This document shows positions 49,625 to 58,609 of a stretch of 64,000 nucleotides of DNA, one piece after another. Both the position numbers and the translations under genes were made by a program. The DNA comes from Diorhabda sublineata (lineage: Eukaryota; Arthropoda; Insecta; Coleoptera; Chrysomelidae): the NCBI RefSeq assembly GCF_026230105.1, contig NC_079476.1:951209-1015208 (forward strand). Reading direction: 5' to 3'. Within the stretch, counting starts at the first letter, position 1; the number at the start of each line of letters is the position of its first letter. The notes under the pieces were generated by a model. That model made no database searches. It saw nothing but the letters and a program-made list of their open reading frames with translations, and was not told where the DNA came from.

Positions 49625-50130
49625 TTGGTGATATCCTAGTCGAAATCAAAGAAATTCCTCGCGCCAAAATATGAGAATGAAGGTTTTAAGTATATGTAAA
49701 CATCTCAAATAGGACTGTTCTGAGCACTTTCTTTATTAAAAATACTAAGCTTTATGATGGCAGTGTCAAATTTGACATATTCACATCAGTATTGCAATAT
49801 TTCAAAACTTAAGTAGCAGTTTTCGTATTAGAATACTGATAGTCATATTTTTTCTGAAAACTCTTATAAAATTTAAGTTTTCCATCTTCGTTGATTATAT
49901 ATTCAATTCTCTGAAGATGTGGTGATCATTTGGAATTTGATAAATGTTAATGTTACAAATAATTGATGCAATTGGAAACTCACTTTGCCAGAAATAGTAT
50001 TATTAGAAAAAGGAAATATATTTAAAACTTGATAATCTCTGTTAATGGAGGTTTGCTGGTAAATTGAGAATTTGAGTCAAACAGAATAAAAGACTAATTT
50101 TGACAGATCAAAACAATGGGCAATGTAGCA
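49625..50130. other. No recognised gene
   Basis: AT-rich. The stretch at 50045-50120 (TTTGCTGGTAAATTGAGAAT, then GACAGATCAAAACAATGGGC) is repeated in diverged form at 50570-50650, bracketing copy 2 of the duplication. Confidence 0.55.
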
Positions 50131-50133
50131 GTA

Positions 50134-50580
50134 AATATCAGCTTTTAACATTTCAAATGGTCTAGGAGATTAATTCCTCGAACAGTAATTCTGTTTGTAC
50201 TATGACCAGAATTATTCTGTTTGAAAATATAGAATCATCAAAATTTTGCAATAATGTGAGAAGTAAAATTAGTTCTTCTGGTGTCATTCTCCAATCATTC
50301 AATCGATAAATATTATATCATAGTTTCGTTTTTCAGTCCAGTAGCTTTAGCTTTGAACGAGTACGAAATCTTTTGAAACGGAATAATCTGGTAGATCTCT
50401 CAGCTCTCTTCCAATGTGTAGGTATCAATTTCTTCCTGTCTCAAGTTTTCAAATTATATAAAAAAAATATTGTTAATGGTTAACGAAGCTGTTTTGAAGA
50501 CTGGATAAGATCTTAGACGAATAAATCTTCATTCGTTATCAGTCTGTTTTTATATTCAAAGTTAATTTTGGTTTGCTAGT
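50134..50580 (+). repeat. Direct segmental duplication, copy 2
   Basis: Same orientation as copy 1 (47366-47905), about 2.77 kb away. The first ~200 bp are almost identical. The ~100-bp insert of copy 1 is replaced here by a short CAGTCCAGTAGCTTTAG joint, after which GAACGAGTACGAAATC resumes the match. The mariner at 48905-49620 lies between the copies. Confidence 0.8.
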
Positions 50581-50659
50581 AAATTTAGACATTGAGTCAA
50601 ATAAGTTGAAAAAAATAGAAGACTAATTTTGACAGATTAAACCGATGGGCAATGAGAAA

Positions 50660-51830
50660 GATTTTGAGAACTGAGAACTTCACTATTCGTAAAATATTTT
50701 TCAATTTAAAAAAATATGGAATATAATGAGTATTGGACACAAATTTTTGAGTTGACTGCGAGGTTCCAATACACCCATTGTATAGCTTGGATGTTAAACC
50801 ATCTGCCAATGATTTGTTGATTATTTTACAAAACTTTTTTGATGTAAAAAATGTTCTCAATAGAAGAGATGTGGAAAGTCATGACGATTAATTTTTTTTT
50901 ACCAAACCACAGAAGTTTTCCTCATCCCATTTCCAAAATTAATACCATTCATGGAAGAAAATGGTATATGGTATACTTAAATATCATCATTTGTGTCTTT
51001 TTGTTTTGTGACTTCATTAATTATGTTTACAAATGTTATTCCATTCATAAAACTATTATAATTTAAATATATGTCTTAATATAGAGGGAGGTTTGGTATA
51101 TTGGACTTTTCACCATCGAAAAATAGTCAAGTAGTTAATTGATTTCATAATTGGCAACACCAAACGACTATCAACTAACTTCGGGTAGCGTGGCTAGTTC
51201 TAATAAACGAAAAATGAAATTAATTGTTTTTTAGAAAAAGTAAGCTGTACATATTAATATTCTCAATTGAAATTCGTTATTTATTCACAATTAACTTGGA
51301 TAGATTATGTTCTTGTTAAATTTTTTTTTAACAATTTGCTGAAATGAACCACAAATTTCGTTTCTATAACTGGAACCCAACAACCCTAGTCATTGTCTGA
51401 ATTTTTTCAAAATTTCGACTATCTTTCGCGTCAAAGTAAAATTTTCTATCGTTGTTGTTTGTAGTAGAAGATATATTTTTTTCTTAAAAATGTTTAGTTT
51501 TATTACCAACCGCGTGATCAATTAGTTCTACTAGTTGGTTAAATTGAAACAAATATCTGATCTCATTAAATGATAATTATCCTAAATGCTGCTAGAATTA
51601 TGTTGATTTTCATCAATTATAATGTGGAGCCGATTAATATAGTTCCATTTAATACACATATTGTCTGCATATTTTCAAAGAAGCTTTTCAAAAATGGTTC
51701 AAAATAACAGACTTTCCTCTATATGTCCCAATAGAATTCTCCCATTGGAGCCGTCATTAATTCCTAAGCTGGAATCCAACCAATCGCGTGAAGGACAGCT
51801 CGGGATTTTATATAAACTTTTCAGAGTAAA
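50660..51830. other. No recognised gene
   Basis: AT-rich. The 80-codon frame at 51661-51903 runs across the left boundary of the next element and is unlikely to be coding. Confidence 0.5.
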
Positions 51831-51841
51831 AGCTCTGAGAT
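51831..51841. repeat. Left candidate target-site duplication (AGCTCTGAGAT)
   Basis: The 11-bp AGCTCTGAGAT here recurs exactly at 54537-54547, enclosing the ORF1-only LINE. The left copy ends where the element's initiator sequence begins. Confidence 0.7.
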
Positions 51842-51875
51842 CAGTTGCTTTCTTAGAGCGCTTCGAGAAGGTCGC
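51841..51875 (+). promoter_or_regulatory. LINE internal promoter: Inr + DPE at exact spacing
   Basis: TCAGTT at 51841-51846 matches the arthropod initiator TCAKTY, with A+1 at 51843. GGTCGC at 51870-51875 matches the downstream promoter element RGWYV exactly at +28. TATA-less Inr+DPE promoters at the first base of the element are typical of Jockey/I-type LINEs, which transcribe from their own 5' end. Confidence 0.7.
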
Positions 51876-52018
51876 AAGTACGGATTCAAGGACTGCTGTA
51901 TAATCGGTCACTGTTTTATTTTAGAAAACACACCGGTAAACGCAGGGTCGCCTACTGCGATTAAAAATTCTCGCTGACAAAGAAACTCGTATTATTAGTG
52001 TATACCATTGCAAAAAAT

Positions 52019-52098
52019 GCCCCTTTCGGGGCTTTGTTGCTCTACCTACCTGCCCTTTTCGGGGCTTTTTTTATAATGAAATAAACCCTTTCGGGGGC
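52019..52098 (+). promoter_or_regulatory. Three CCCTTTCGGGG mini-hairpins in the LINE leader
   Basis: Three related hairpins stand about 32 bp apart: GCCCC-TTTC-GGGGC (52019-52032), GCCC-TTTTCG-GGGC (52052-52065) and CCC-TTTCG-GGG (52086-52096). The first two are followed by T-runs and look superficially like bacterial terminators, which cannot be their role in this eukaryotic context. They lie in the transcribed leader upstream of gag. Confidence 0.6.
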
Positions 52099-52208
52099 AA
52101 GTGTTTCAAGAACCAACGTGAGTCCTAGGATCAGCCAGTTTCAGGTGAATATTATTTTCATTTTTATAAAACACTAACAGGCAATCAAAAGGGTCAGGAA
52201 TTCTTTAA

Positions 52209-52230
52209 CCGGGGAGGAAACTCCCTCCGG
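52209..52230 (+). promoter_or_regulatory. GAAA-tetraloop hairpin in the LINE leader
   Basis: CCGGGGAG (52209-52216), loop GAAA (52217-52220), CTCC, a CT bulge (52225-52226), then CCGG (52227-52230). The result is eight base pairs capped by a GNRA tetraloop. Confidence 0.6.
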
Positions 52231-52264
52231 CAGTGAGTCCGCTGTCGGCTTTGATAGCCAACTC

Positions 52265-52305
52265 TTGTTAGGTACTAACAAAGGATTTCAATTTTCGAAA
52301 TCCTT
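52265..52305 (+). promoter_or_regulatory. Two adjacent perfect hairpins in the LINE leader
   Basis: TTGTTAG-GTA-CTAACAA (52265-52281) is followed immediately by AAGGATTTC, a 7-base loop and GAAATCCTT (52281-52305). Stems of 7 and 9 bp have no mismatch. They lie 65 bp before the gag start codon. Confidence 0.65.
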
Positions 52306-52369
52306 ATTTCTTATCCTCACTTGATCTGACTCTATCGATCTTTTCATTCCACCCATTTCACTTTTGAAA

Positions 52370-53917
52370 ATGCCCCGAGTACCCCGTTCCCTCATTCAAA
52401 CTCGAAGTAAACCTGTTTCCACCATCGATGAATTCCCACCACTCCCTACCAACCCCAATTCTCCTTCTGAGGAGGAAACCTTTGCAGAATTGGTCGCAGA
52501 ATACTCGCGGTACAGTCCAAATCAAATCGCCCAAATGCGCGATTTCATTAATTATAAACTGAAATCACTCGAGAATAATAGAAGCCCCTCACCATCACCA
52601 TCTGCAGATTCCTATGCATCTAGGGTCTCGCAGAAATCGTCCAACTCTAAATCCCAGCGGGTTGATTGTACCCAACAAGGCGCGATCCCCAAAACCAATA
52701 TTCCCCCTCTAAGTTCCAAGTCAATCTCAGTACTTCAAAAGCCAAAAAAAAAATAGTCAAAATACCACTAAACCCCAAGCACCCACTCGAACCCAGAGCC
52801 CCAGAACCCACCAACAACCCCAGACCCCCAAAACCCACCAACAATCCCAGTCCCCCCGAATCCACCAACAATCCCAGACCCCCAGAACCCACCAACAACC
52901 TCAATCTCGCACCTCCACTCAAGGTCCTCCAATTCAAACACTCAATCTGAGAACCCTCCCAACAAAATATACCTCACAGAGAGAGCTGTACAATCTCCTC
53001 AACACGCAAGAGCTGTTGAGGGGACAAATGAGCTTTCTCAAAGCTAACCCCAATGGAACCGCCCTCCTCAAAATTCCTTCCACGTTTCATCACGAAACGT
53101 TGGCAAGGAAAATTCGTTACGCCATAGGCGACGAGAAAATCGTCGTAATCCCGATAAACCCTCCCCAAAGAGCCCAAAAACCCCTCACCACTAAAACCAA
53201 AAAAACCACCTTTTCTCTGGTCTGCAAGAATGTAGACCAATCTTACACCGAAGAAGAGTTCCTGGAGATCCTCTCTATCCTGAAATTCCCTGTCCTTAAA
53301 ACTTGGAGCATTATAGCTCCTATAGATCCACGAATAAACCCACATCCATGTTCCGAATTATTACAGATTCCGAAACCGCCTACCATCACGCCCTAACCAA
53401 GGGTATAAACTTCCACGGGCTTCCGCACTACTGCGAAGCCTCAAATTCAAACACCATACCCGCAGTCCCCAAATACTGCAACCGTTGCTCATCTACCGGC
53501 CACTCCGCAGACACCGGCAATGCCAAACCTATTTGTCCAACCTGTGGTGCTTCTGGTCACAAGCCAGAAAAATGCCCAAAAGCTAACTCCCCTACCTGTA
53601 AAAATTGCGGCGGACCTCACCCCGCCTTCCACCCCCGCTGTCCGAAAAGGATTGAAACTCCGAAAGCCCCCCAGGATACAGCCCCAGTCACCCTAGAAAA
53701 ACCTCAAACCCCTTACGACCTGTCTACTGACACTAAAATCCTAATCGAAATCCTGGCAACAACAATAATGAACGCCATCCCTACTTCTCGGGCGCTAGTA
53801 GCCGAAACGCTACAACGCCTCATTCCCCCTTTTTACGGTTATAATTGTACCGTAACCAGCGGCGTGGGTAACCGCATTTATTTCGCTTTCACCCAAAAAC
53901 CAAACACGTCCCACTGA
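52370..53917 (+). pseudogene. LINE ORF1 (gag-like nucleic-acid-binding protein), two single-base frameshifts
   Basis: ORF1 starts at ATG 52370 (MPRVPRSLIQTRSKPVSTID) with a Pro/Ser-rich N-terminus. At a run of ten A (52744-52753) the frame shifts by one base, from a frame that stops at 52756 into one with four 9-residue repeats of THQQ(P/S)Q(T/S)P and then YNLLNTQELLRGQMSFLKAN. A second one-base shift near 53335-53345 leads to FRIITDSETAYHHALTKGIN and the zinc knuckles: CNRCSSTGH with the final Cys replaced by Gly, CPTCGASGHKPEKC (intact C-x2-C-x4-H-x4-C) and CKNCGGPHPAFHPRC (C-x2-C-x3-H-x6-C). This layout matches Jockey-type gag, which packages element RNA. It ends IYFAFTQKPNTSH. Without the two shifts it would be about 515 residues. 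Confidence 0.85.
52806..52910 (+). repeat. 27-bp minisatellite inside ORF1
   Basis: Nearly four copies of a 27-bp unit ACCCACCAACAA(C/T)CCCAG(A/T)CCCCC occur in frame, starting at 52806, 52833, 52860 and 52887. They encode THQQPQTPK, THQQSQSPR, IHQQSQTPR and THQQPQSR, a Pro/Gln linker between the N-terminal part and the RNA-binding part. Confidence 0.85.
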
Positions 53918-53948
53918 AAAAGTGTAGGTTTAGCCCTAGCAACGCCAT

Positions 53949-54033
53949 TTATGTCAATACTGACATAACCCCCATTCCAAGCCGCCTAAATGACCTCCAA
54001 GCCCCTTCTAATTGATTCGATCCATAGAATCAA
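53949..54033 (+). promoter_or_regulatory. Two hairpins just after ORF1
   Basis: TTATGTCA-ATAC-TGACATAA (53949-53968, 8 bp) and TTGATTC-8-base loop-GAATCAA (54012-54033, 7 bp) both have perfect stems. Confidence 0.6.
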
Positions 54034-54143
54034 GAATTCCGTTGCGAAAGGGACCCTCCTCATCCTTCCTCAATTTCCTCAATAATAGCTCCCATATCAA
54101 TCAGATAAATTCCTACCCCCAACACCCACCCTCATTTTCATCC

Positions 54144-54218
54144 ATCGTCGGAGTTGCAGGTTTTCTGCGGTTTCCCTGCAACCTGGAGAACCGATTCTCC
54201 AGACAAATGTCCGACGAT
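54144..54218 (+). ncRNA. Perfect three-way-junction RNA fold in the LINE 3' region
   Basis: An outer stem ATCGTCGGA (54144-54152) / TCCGACGAT (54210-54218) encloses two hairpins that abut without spacer: GTTGCAGG (54153-54160) / CCTGCAAC (54175-54182), and CTGGAGAA (54183-54190) - CCGA - TTCTCCAG (54195-54202). All 25 base pairs are Watson-Crick. Seven bases (54203-54209) form the only junction linker. A further TACAGC-CGCA-GCTGTA hairpin follows at 54228-54243. It could be a 3' recognition structure for reverse transcriptase in trans, or a translation-control element if an ORF2 once followed. Confidence 0.75.
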
Positions 54219-54348
54219 AGGGAATAATACAGCCGCAGCTGTACCCGCCCACCCCCAATTAGATTAAGAAAAAACAAAAAATAAATAAAAAAAAATATAT
54301 AAAAAAAACCCCCCAAAAAAATATAAAAAAGAAAAAAAAAACTTGAAC

Positions 54349-54507
54349 ATGGCAAAAAAATGTAACTGCACCGCTAGAAGCAGCCGAGCAAACACTTCCC
54401 AACTAAATATCCCCACACCCAGCCCTGCAGAGGAAAAAATTCCTATATCAGGGCCTAATGCAAATCATAACCAAATTACCAAAAAAAAAAAAAACCTTCC
54501 TTCCTAA
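54349..54507 (+). CDS. Short ORF near the 3' end of the LINE
   Basis: ATG at 54349 opens a 52-codon frame starting MAKKCNCTARSSRANTSQLN and ending in a Lys run encoded by A14. It shares the C/G-rich composition of gag but matches nothing I know. It could be the first codons of a deleted ORF2 or simply 3' untranslated sequence. Confidence 0.25.
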   Translation: MAKKCNCTARSSRANTSQLNIPTPSPAEEKIPISGPNANHNQITKKKKNLPS

Positions 54508-54536
54508 TTTTGCACAACGAATCTCTCTCTCTTTTT

Positions 54537-54547
54537 AGCTCTGAGAT
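54537..54547. repeat. Right candidate target-site duplication (AGCTCTGAGAT)
   Basis: Exact match to 51831-51841. It is separated from the A14 tract (54481-54494) by 42 bases ending in a TC-repeat, so the true 3' tail may include that simple sequence. Confidence 0.65.
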
Positions 54548-54549
54548 TC

Positions 54550-55190
54550 TTAAAATAAATAAAAAAATGTGCGGATGAGAAGAAACGCAGAGAAAAGATG
54601 AGGTGAAACGTGTCGAGAAAGGAAGCTATTGATGAGAGGTTGTGTAAAAAATAACTCTTTACATCTCATAACTAACTTCATTTCCTTGTTGTTTTATGTG
54701 TTATCAAACAATCCACTTTTCACTCGTTCGCACCATTTATCAGAAATAATGTTCCTATATTTGAATTAAATAATACATTTTCGCGAAAAGTTTTAACGTT
54801 AAGAAAACATTAATATTTCTAATGCCCATAGAGTTGTCACAAAACAAATCTAATATAAAATTTATTGCCGTGTTAAAGAAAAGTTGGAAAAACAAATTAC
54901 ATTAGGCCATTCCAAGAATCCGAAATAAGGAAGAGAAAATGAGATGAACATATCTGTTAGAATAGGACGGGGCATATTTGGGGCAAATTACTGTGAGATA
55001 ATCTCAATGTTTCGGATCACATGAAAAGTTTTTTGACTAATAAGATTTTAGAAGTTTAATAATGAAAAAACACTTGTGTGTCATAAAGTTAACCCACACC
55101 GTGAGCGTTCGTTAAAGAAACAATAGATTAAAATAAGAAAATGATAAACACTGAATTCAAACAAAACTGTTTTCACTATTTATAAATACA
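54550..55190. other. No recognised gene
   Basis: AT-rich spacer between the LINE and the gene-like structure. Confidence 0.5.
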
Positions 55191-55196
55191 TTGAGG

Positions 55197-55962
55197 ATGA
55201 AGTCAATCATAATTACTAAACTTTTGGATAAAAATAATTGTTCAGAGGATGATATTGAAGTGTCATATAAAAATCTAGATTTAGATTCGGAGGTTTATCA
55301 TATATGCGATGGAGAACTACAAGAAAAGCCATTGCAGGAATTGAAAAAATTGGGAGAACTGCTGCATGAAAGATGTCGAGCATTTATGAATGAGCGAGTT
55401 AAAGAAAATACAGATTCAAATAGTCTAGAAGAACCCAAAGGCCGCAGTTTAGAGGTCCATCATCTAAACTAGGAGGTGTCTCAGTTAATGCTAAAACTAT
55501 GATGGAATGTGAAGAAGCGCTGGAACCGCTCGAACTAATTCCATCAAATCCAGATAAAAGTTTAAGGTGGACATTTGAAGAAAAAACCAAATCTGCCCAT
55601 TTTGATGTTGAGTGTATGTAAGAAAACACAAAATTGTTAAAAGGTATTTATTAGTTTGGCCTCGGATCATGGGAGCGGATTAAGTTGGATCCTTTTCTAG
55701 GAATTGGAGATAAAATATTTCTTAACAGTGAAAAAAAAAACCTCAAGCAAAACGTCTTTAATTTAGAGCTGAGTATTTATTGAAAATTATGAAGAAACAG
55801 CTAGATTTGAAGAAGGGTGTACAAAGACCAAAAAGACAAAGGAAAAAGGAAACGAAGTTTCTTACTAAAGAATTAATAGAAGGTGGAGAAAGTTCTAGTG
55901 ATGGCTGTTCAGTACCTTCAGTTGCTCCAATAAATATCACCAACATCTCCAATGATAAAAAG
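55197..55962 (+). pseudogene. Two-exon gene-like structure with phase-matched intron; one frameshift
   Basis: Exon A (55197-55617) begins MKSIIITKLLDKNNCSEDDI and includes ELQEKPLQELKKLGELLHER. A one-base shift near 55431-55440 changes frame, after which RPQFRGPSSKLGGVSVNAKT, MMECEEALEPLELIPSNPDK and SLRWTFEEKTKSAHFDVEC run to a donor AT|GTAAGA. The 149-bp intron (55618-55766) ends TTTAATTTAG. Splicing joins a phase-2 codon (AT+A) and continues AEYLLKIMKKQLDLKKGVQR, PKRQRKKETKFLTKELIEGG and ESSSDGCSVPSVAPINITNI, to a second good donor AAG|GTGAAG at 55962/55963. The protein is charged and lysine-rich, probably nuclear by its basic clusters. I do not recognise it. It is either part of a host gene with a sequence error, or a decayed duplicate that kept its intron. 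Confidence 0.5.
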
Positions 55963-55964
55963 GT

Positions 55965-56860
55965 GAAGAGAGAATTTTGTTTATGTGTAAGCCACCACGT
56001 GTGCAATGAAAACACGTCCAAATCATTCTCCATTTTTTTTGCTTTCCATTGTTTTCATTAAGATTGATTCTACACAGTTGTGCTTAGCTATCAACAACGG
56101 GTTTATCATGGTGTAATCCACTTCATGCTGTGGATTATAAATCTAGTAAAGATTCAACAACAGAAAATGGCCACAAAAAATTATAGTTCAACCAAAAAAA
56201 CACGTTTTTAGCGATGATAAAACTAAAAAGAAAAAATAATTCTTGGTATAATAATAAATTTCCTGATAAGAAAATGTCATTATGATAAAAAGTTGGGGTG
56301 CTTTGTATGACATTTATAAACTAAATTTACAAACAAAAAATCACGTTATTAGCCGTTTTCCCAGTCACATACAGCGCTCAGAATGGTCTAAATTTAGATC
56401 TGAATGTTGATTTTCATGGTTTTTTACTGGTTTAATTTTGAAAAACCGACGTTTTTTTAAAGACAAGATTGATTAAGCTTTTTTAAAATATAGTTTTTTC
56501 CACTTTTGAATATAACTAACTTTAAAAATCTGATTCTCTAGCTGCAACCAAGTGCGCCCAATAGTTTTATTTTTCTTACCCTAATGCGAATGATATAAGT
56601 CCTGGCAAACTTTAATCGCAGAGTATGAAAAGATATTATTCCATTATCCTTATTCCTTGATATAATATTTACATCTGGTCGCTCAAAAAAGTGCAAAGTC
56701 GAAACCAAAAAAAAAAACAGTTAAAAACGTATTAAAAGTTGGAGACGAATTTTTAAAATATTAACCTAATGGTGATTTAAATTAATCATATGATCGAACC
56801 TGATACTGGTTGCTTCTTAACGTATAAGATAATTATTACTTGAGTTTAGAGATATGGCAA
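55965..56860. other. No further exon recognised
   Basis: If the preceding structure is a gene, this begins its next intron. No coding continuation with an acceptor was recognised. Confidence 0.4.
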
Positions 56861-56867
56861 CGATGTG

Positions 56868-57050
56868 AAAACATCGATGCTCTGCCTAAACTGATATTAT
56901 AGGATCGTTATGTGACATAAAATGAGATTTAGAAATACTTCGACAGAAATTCCACTCGTATACATTCAATACTGCATGAACTGCATGAATTTGGCTGTCA
57001 AAAAAATTTGTTCGCATTGGGTGTAATTTGACAATCGCTTGTGATAAAGA
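56868..57050 (+). pseudogene. Mariner transposase N-terminal fragment
   Basis: One plus-strand frame with three internal stops reads ENIDALPKLIL, DRYVT, NEI and NSTRIHSILHELHEFGCQKN. This is the (P)ENIDAVRELI-QDRHVTYREIE--L-IS-TSIHSILHEHL-VKKI block of the mariner family also at 29190. It is cut off by PLE-like sequence from about 57076. Confidence 0.7.
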
Positions 57051-57075
57051 AAGCTTTTGTTTGTGTTTCCAAATG

Positions 57076-57165
57076 TACTTGATTTTAGGTCTCTTCTGTT
57101 TTAAAAGATAGATAAAAATTGACGTTTCAACTAATTTTAAGTCTTAATCAAAATATACCAAAAAC
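57076..57165 (-). repeat. Penelope-like element 3'-end fragment
   Basis: CTTGATTTTAGGTCTCTTCT, then GTTTTAAAAGATAG and AATTGACGTTTC, is homologous to the 3' region of the left PLE (CTTGATTTTGGGTCTGTTTT at 4678) and to the complement of the right PLE near 9840-9910. Only the terminal non-coding part is present. Confidence 0.55.
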
Positions 57166-57169
57166 ATAC

Positions 57170-58605
57170 ACCTTTCGTTATCAACTAACTGAATCTACTT
57201 GGTAATTGAGTGAAAATAGGGTATTTGCACCGTTTGAGAAGAAAATACTTCTGGATAGTTTACATACAACTGTTATTATGATTTTTTTCTAATTCTTTGA
57301 TGAATATTATCAGAAATTCAAAAATTTTTCAGGTAGTTTCAACATTTCAGTTATTCTCCCGGTTATTCTAAAATTAGCATTATTATTAAACTTTAATTAA
57401 TCTGAAAAATGGTATATAAATCGCGTTTTATTTCTTGATGTAAAAAGACCACGACTAAGACACTTGATAGAGTTTTTATGAAATTGGAATATACAACAAA
57501 AATGATTTTAAAGTGTTTTGTCTTGACGATCCTGCGCGATGTAATTTTTTCAGTTGCCAGGATCATTTCAATGTAAGTAAGATTCAAATTTGAAGTGTTT
57601 TAACAATTTTTATCATGATTATGTAATAATATAAAAACTTAACCTATAAAAAGTTTATGCATTTCATTCTCACATGAAAAAAAAATGTTCTATTTATACG
57701 TAACTAATAAATAAAGCCTGTATTATAATAAAACAGCACACGCTAAGTTGCCGGGAACGATAACCTCGTGATCATCAAGCAGACAACTCCTCAATGTTTT
57801 CATTAAACCTATGATAAAAATTTGGATTTTTGCAATTTTCAATTAAATATTTAGATATTATTTTTTCACTTTCAACGAAAGTACCCACTTAAGTAGTAAT
57901 AGATGATGTTCAATAGATCGTGAATACATTTCAGAAGTCACAAAATTCATTCAAATTCACATATGAAAACAAACTGAATGTTTCTAGAAAAATCTATTAG
58001 TACTTAGCTTGGACACAGTTAACTGAAAAAAATTCCGATGGAATTGATGTTTTTATTGTTACTCGAAATAACATAGTGTGTTGACTAGTTCAGAGTATCA
58101 GATCTTCCGCAGAATCAATGAATAAAAACATAAATTTTCAACTATTCTGTCAACAAACAAGTTAATACGGATACGTTAAACATAAAATTCAACGGGATAT
58201 TTGAACCTTGTTGGTATAGCGTTGTATATCTTCGATATTAGTTTGGATCGGTCTATAAAACGATATGAAAACTCATCCAATATTCGAACGACGTGGTCTT
58301 GAAAAGCAAACAAGGTTCATGAAATTAATCGCTGGTATATGACTTGGAGGAATAATTTGGTAAAGAGAAAATCGTTTTCACAACATCGTGTGTATATATA
58401 ATTTATAGATGTTTGTACATATTGGCCCCTCACTAACAGAAGCATTATAAAAATAATTGAAAGTATAAAAATATTTTTCATGAACAATGGGATGTAAATT
58501 GATTTGATTATTGAAATTCATAAGAAATATGAATATATATTAAAAAACTACCATATATGTATATGTTTATATAGATTTGGGGTCTCTTATACATTGAGAC
58601 CCAAA
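57170..58605. other. No recognised gene
   Basis: AT-rich. A GGTCTC/GAGACC hairpin lies near 58580-58605. Confidence 0.5.
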
Positions 58606-58609
58606 GGAT

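Larger units (their letters stand above)
51842..54536 (+). mobile_element. ORF1-only (gag-only) LINE, 2.7 kb
   Basis: A compact retroelement with 5' and 3' features present but no reverse transcriptase. It is bounded by the 11-bp direct repeats and starts with an Inr/DPE promoter. Next come a ~530-bp hairpin-rich leader, one gag-like ORF with zinc knuckles (52370-53917, two frameshifts), a ~330-bp structured region, A-rich tracts (54264-54340), a 52-codon ORF (54349-54507) and A14 at 54481-54494. The sequence is visibly richer in C and G than its surroundings. It resembles HAL1-style ORF1-only LINEs or HeT-A-type gag-only elements in layout (inference), so retrotransposition would need a polymerase in trans. 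The alternative is a longer LINE with an internal deletion of ORF2. The exact 3' end is uncertain by some tens of bases. Confidence 0.7.

Noticed and set aside
52019..52070. GC hairpins followed by T-runs as bacterial intrinsic terminators
   Set aside because: Surroundings, promoter type and all other elements are of animal origin; the hairpins sit in the leader of a LINE.
52647..52937. Gly/Leu repeat ORF on the minus strand
   Set aside because: It is the antisense translation of the 27-bp Pro/Gln minisatellite inside the LINE ORF1.
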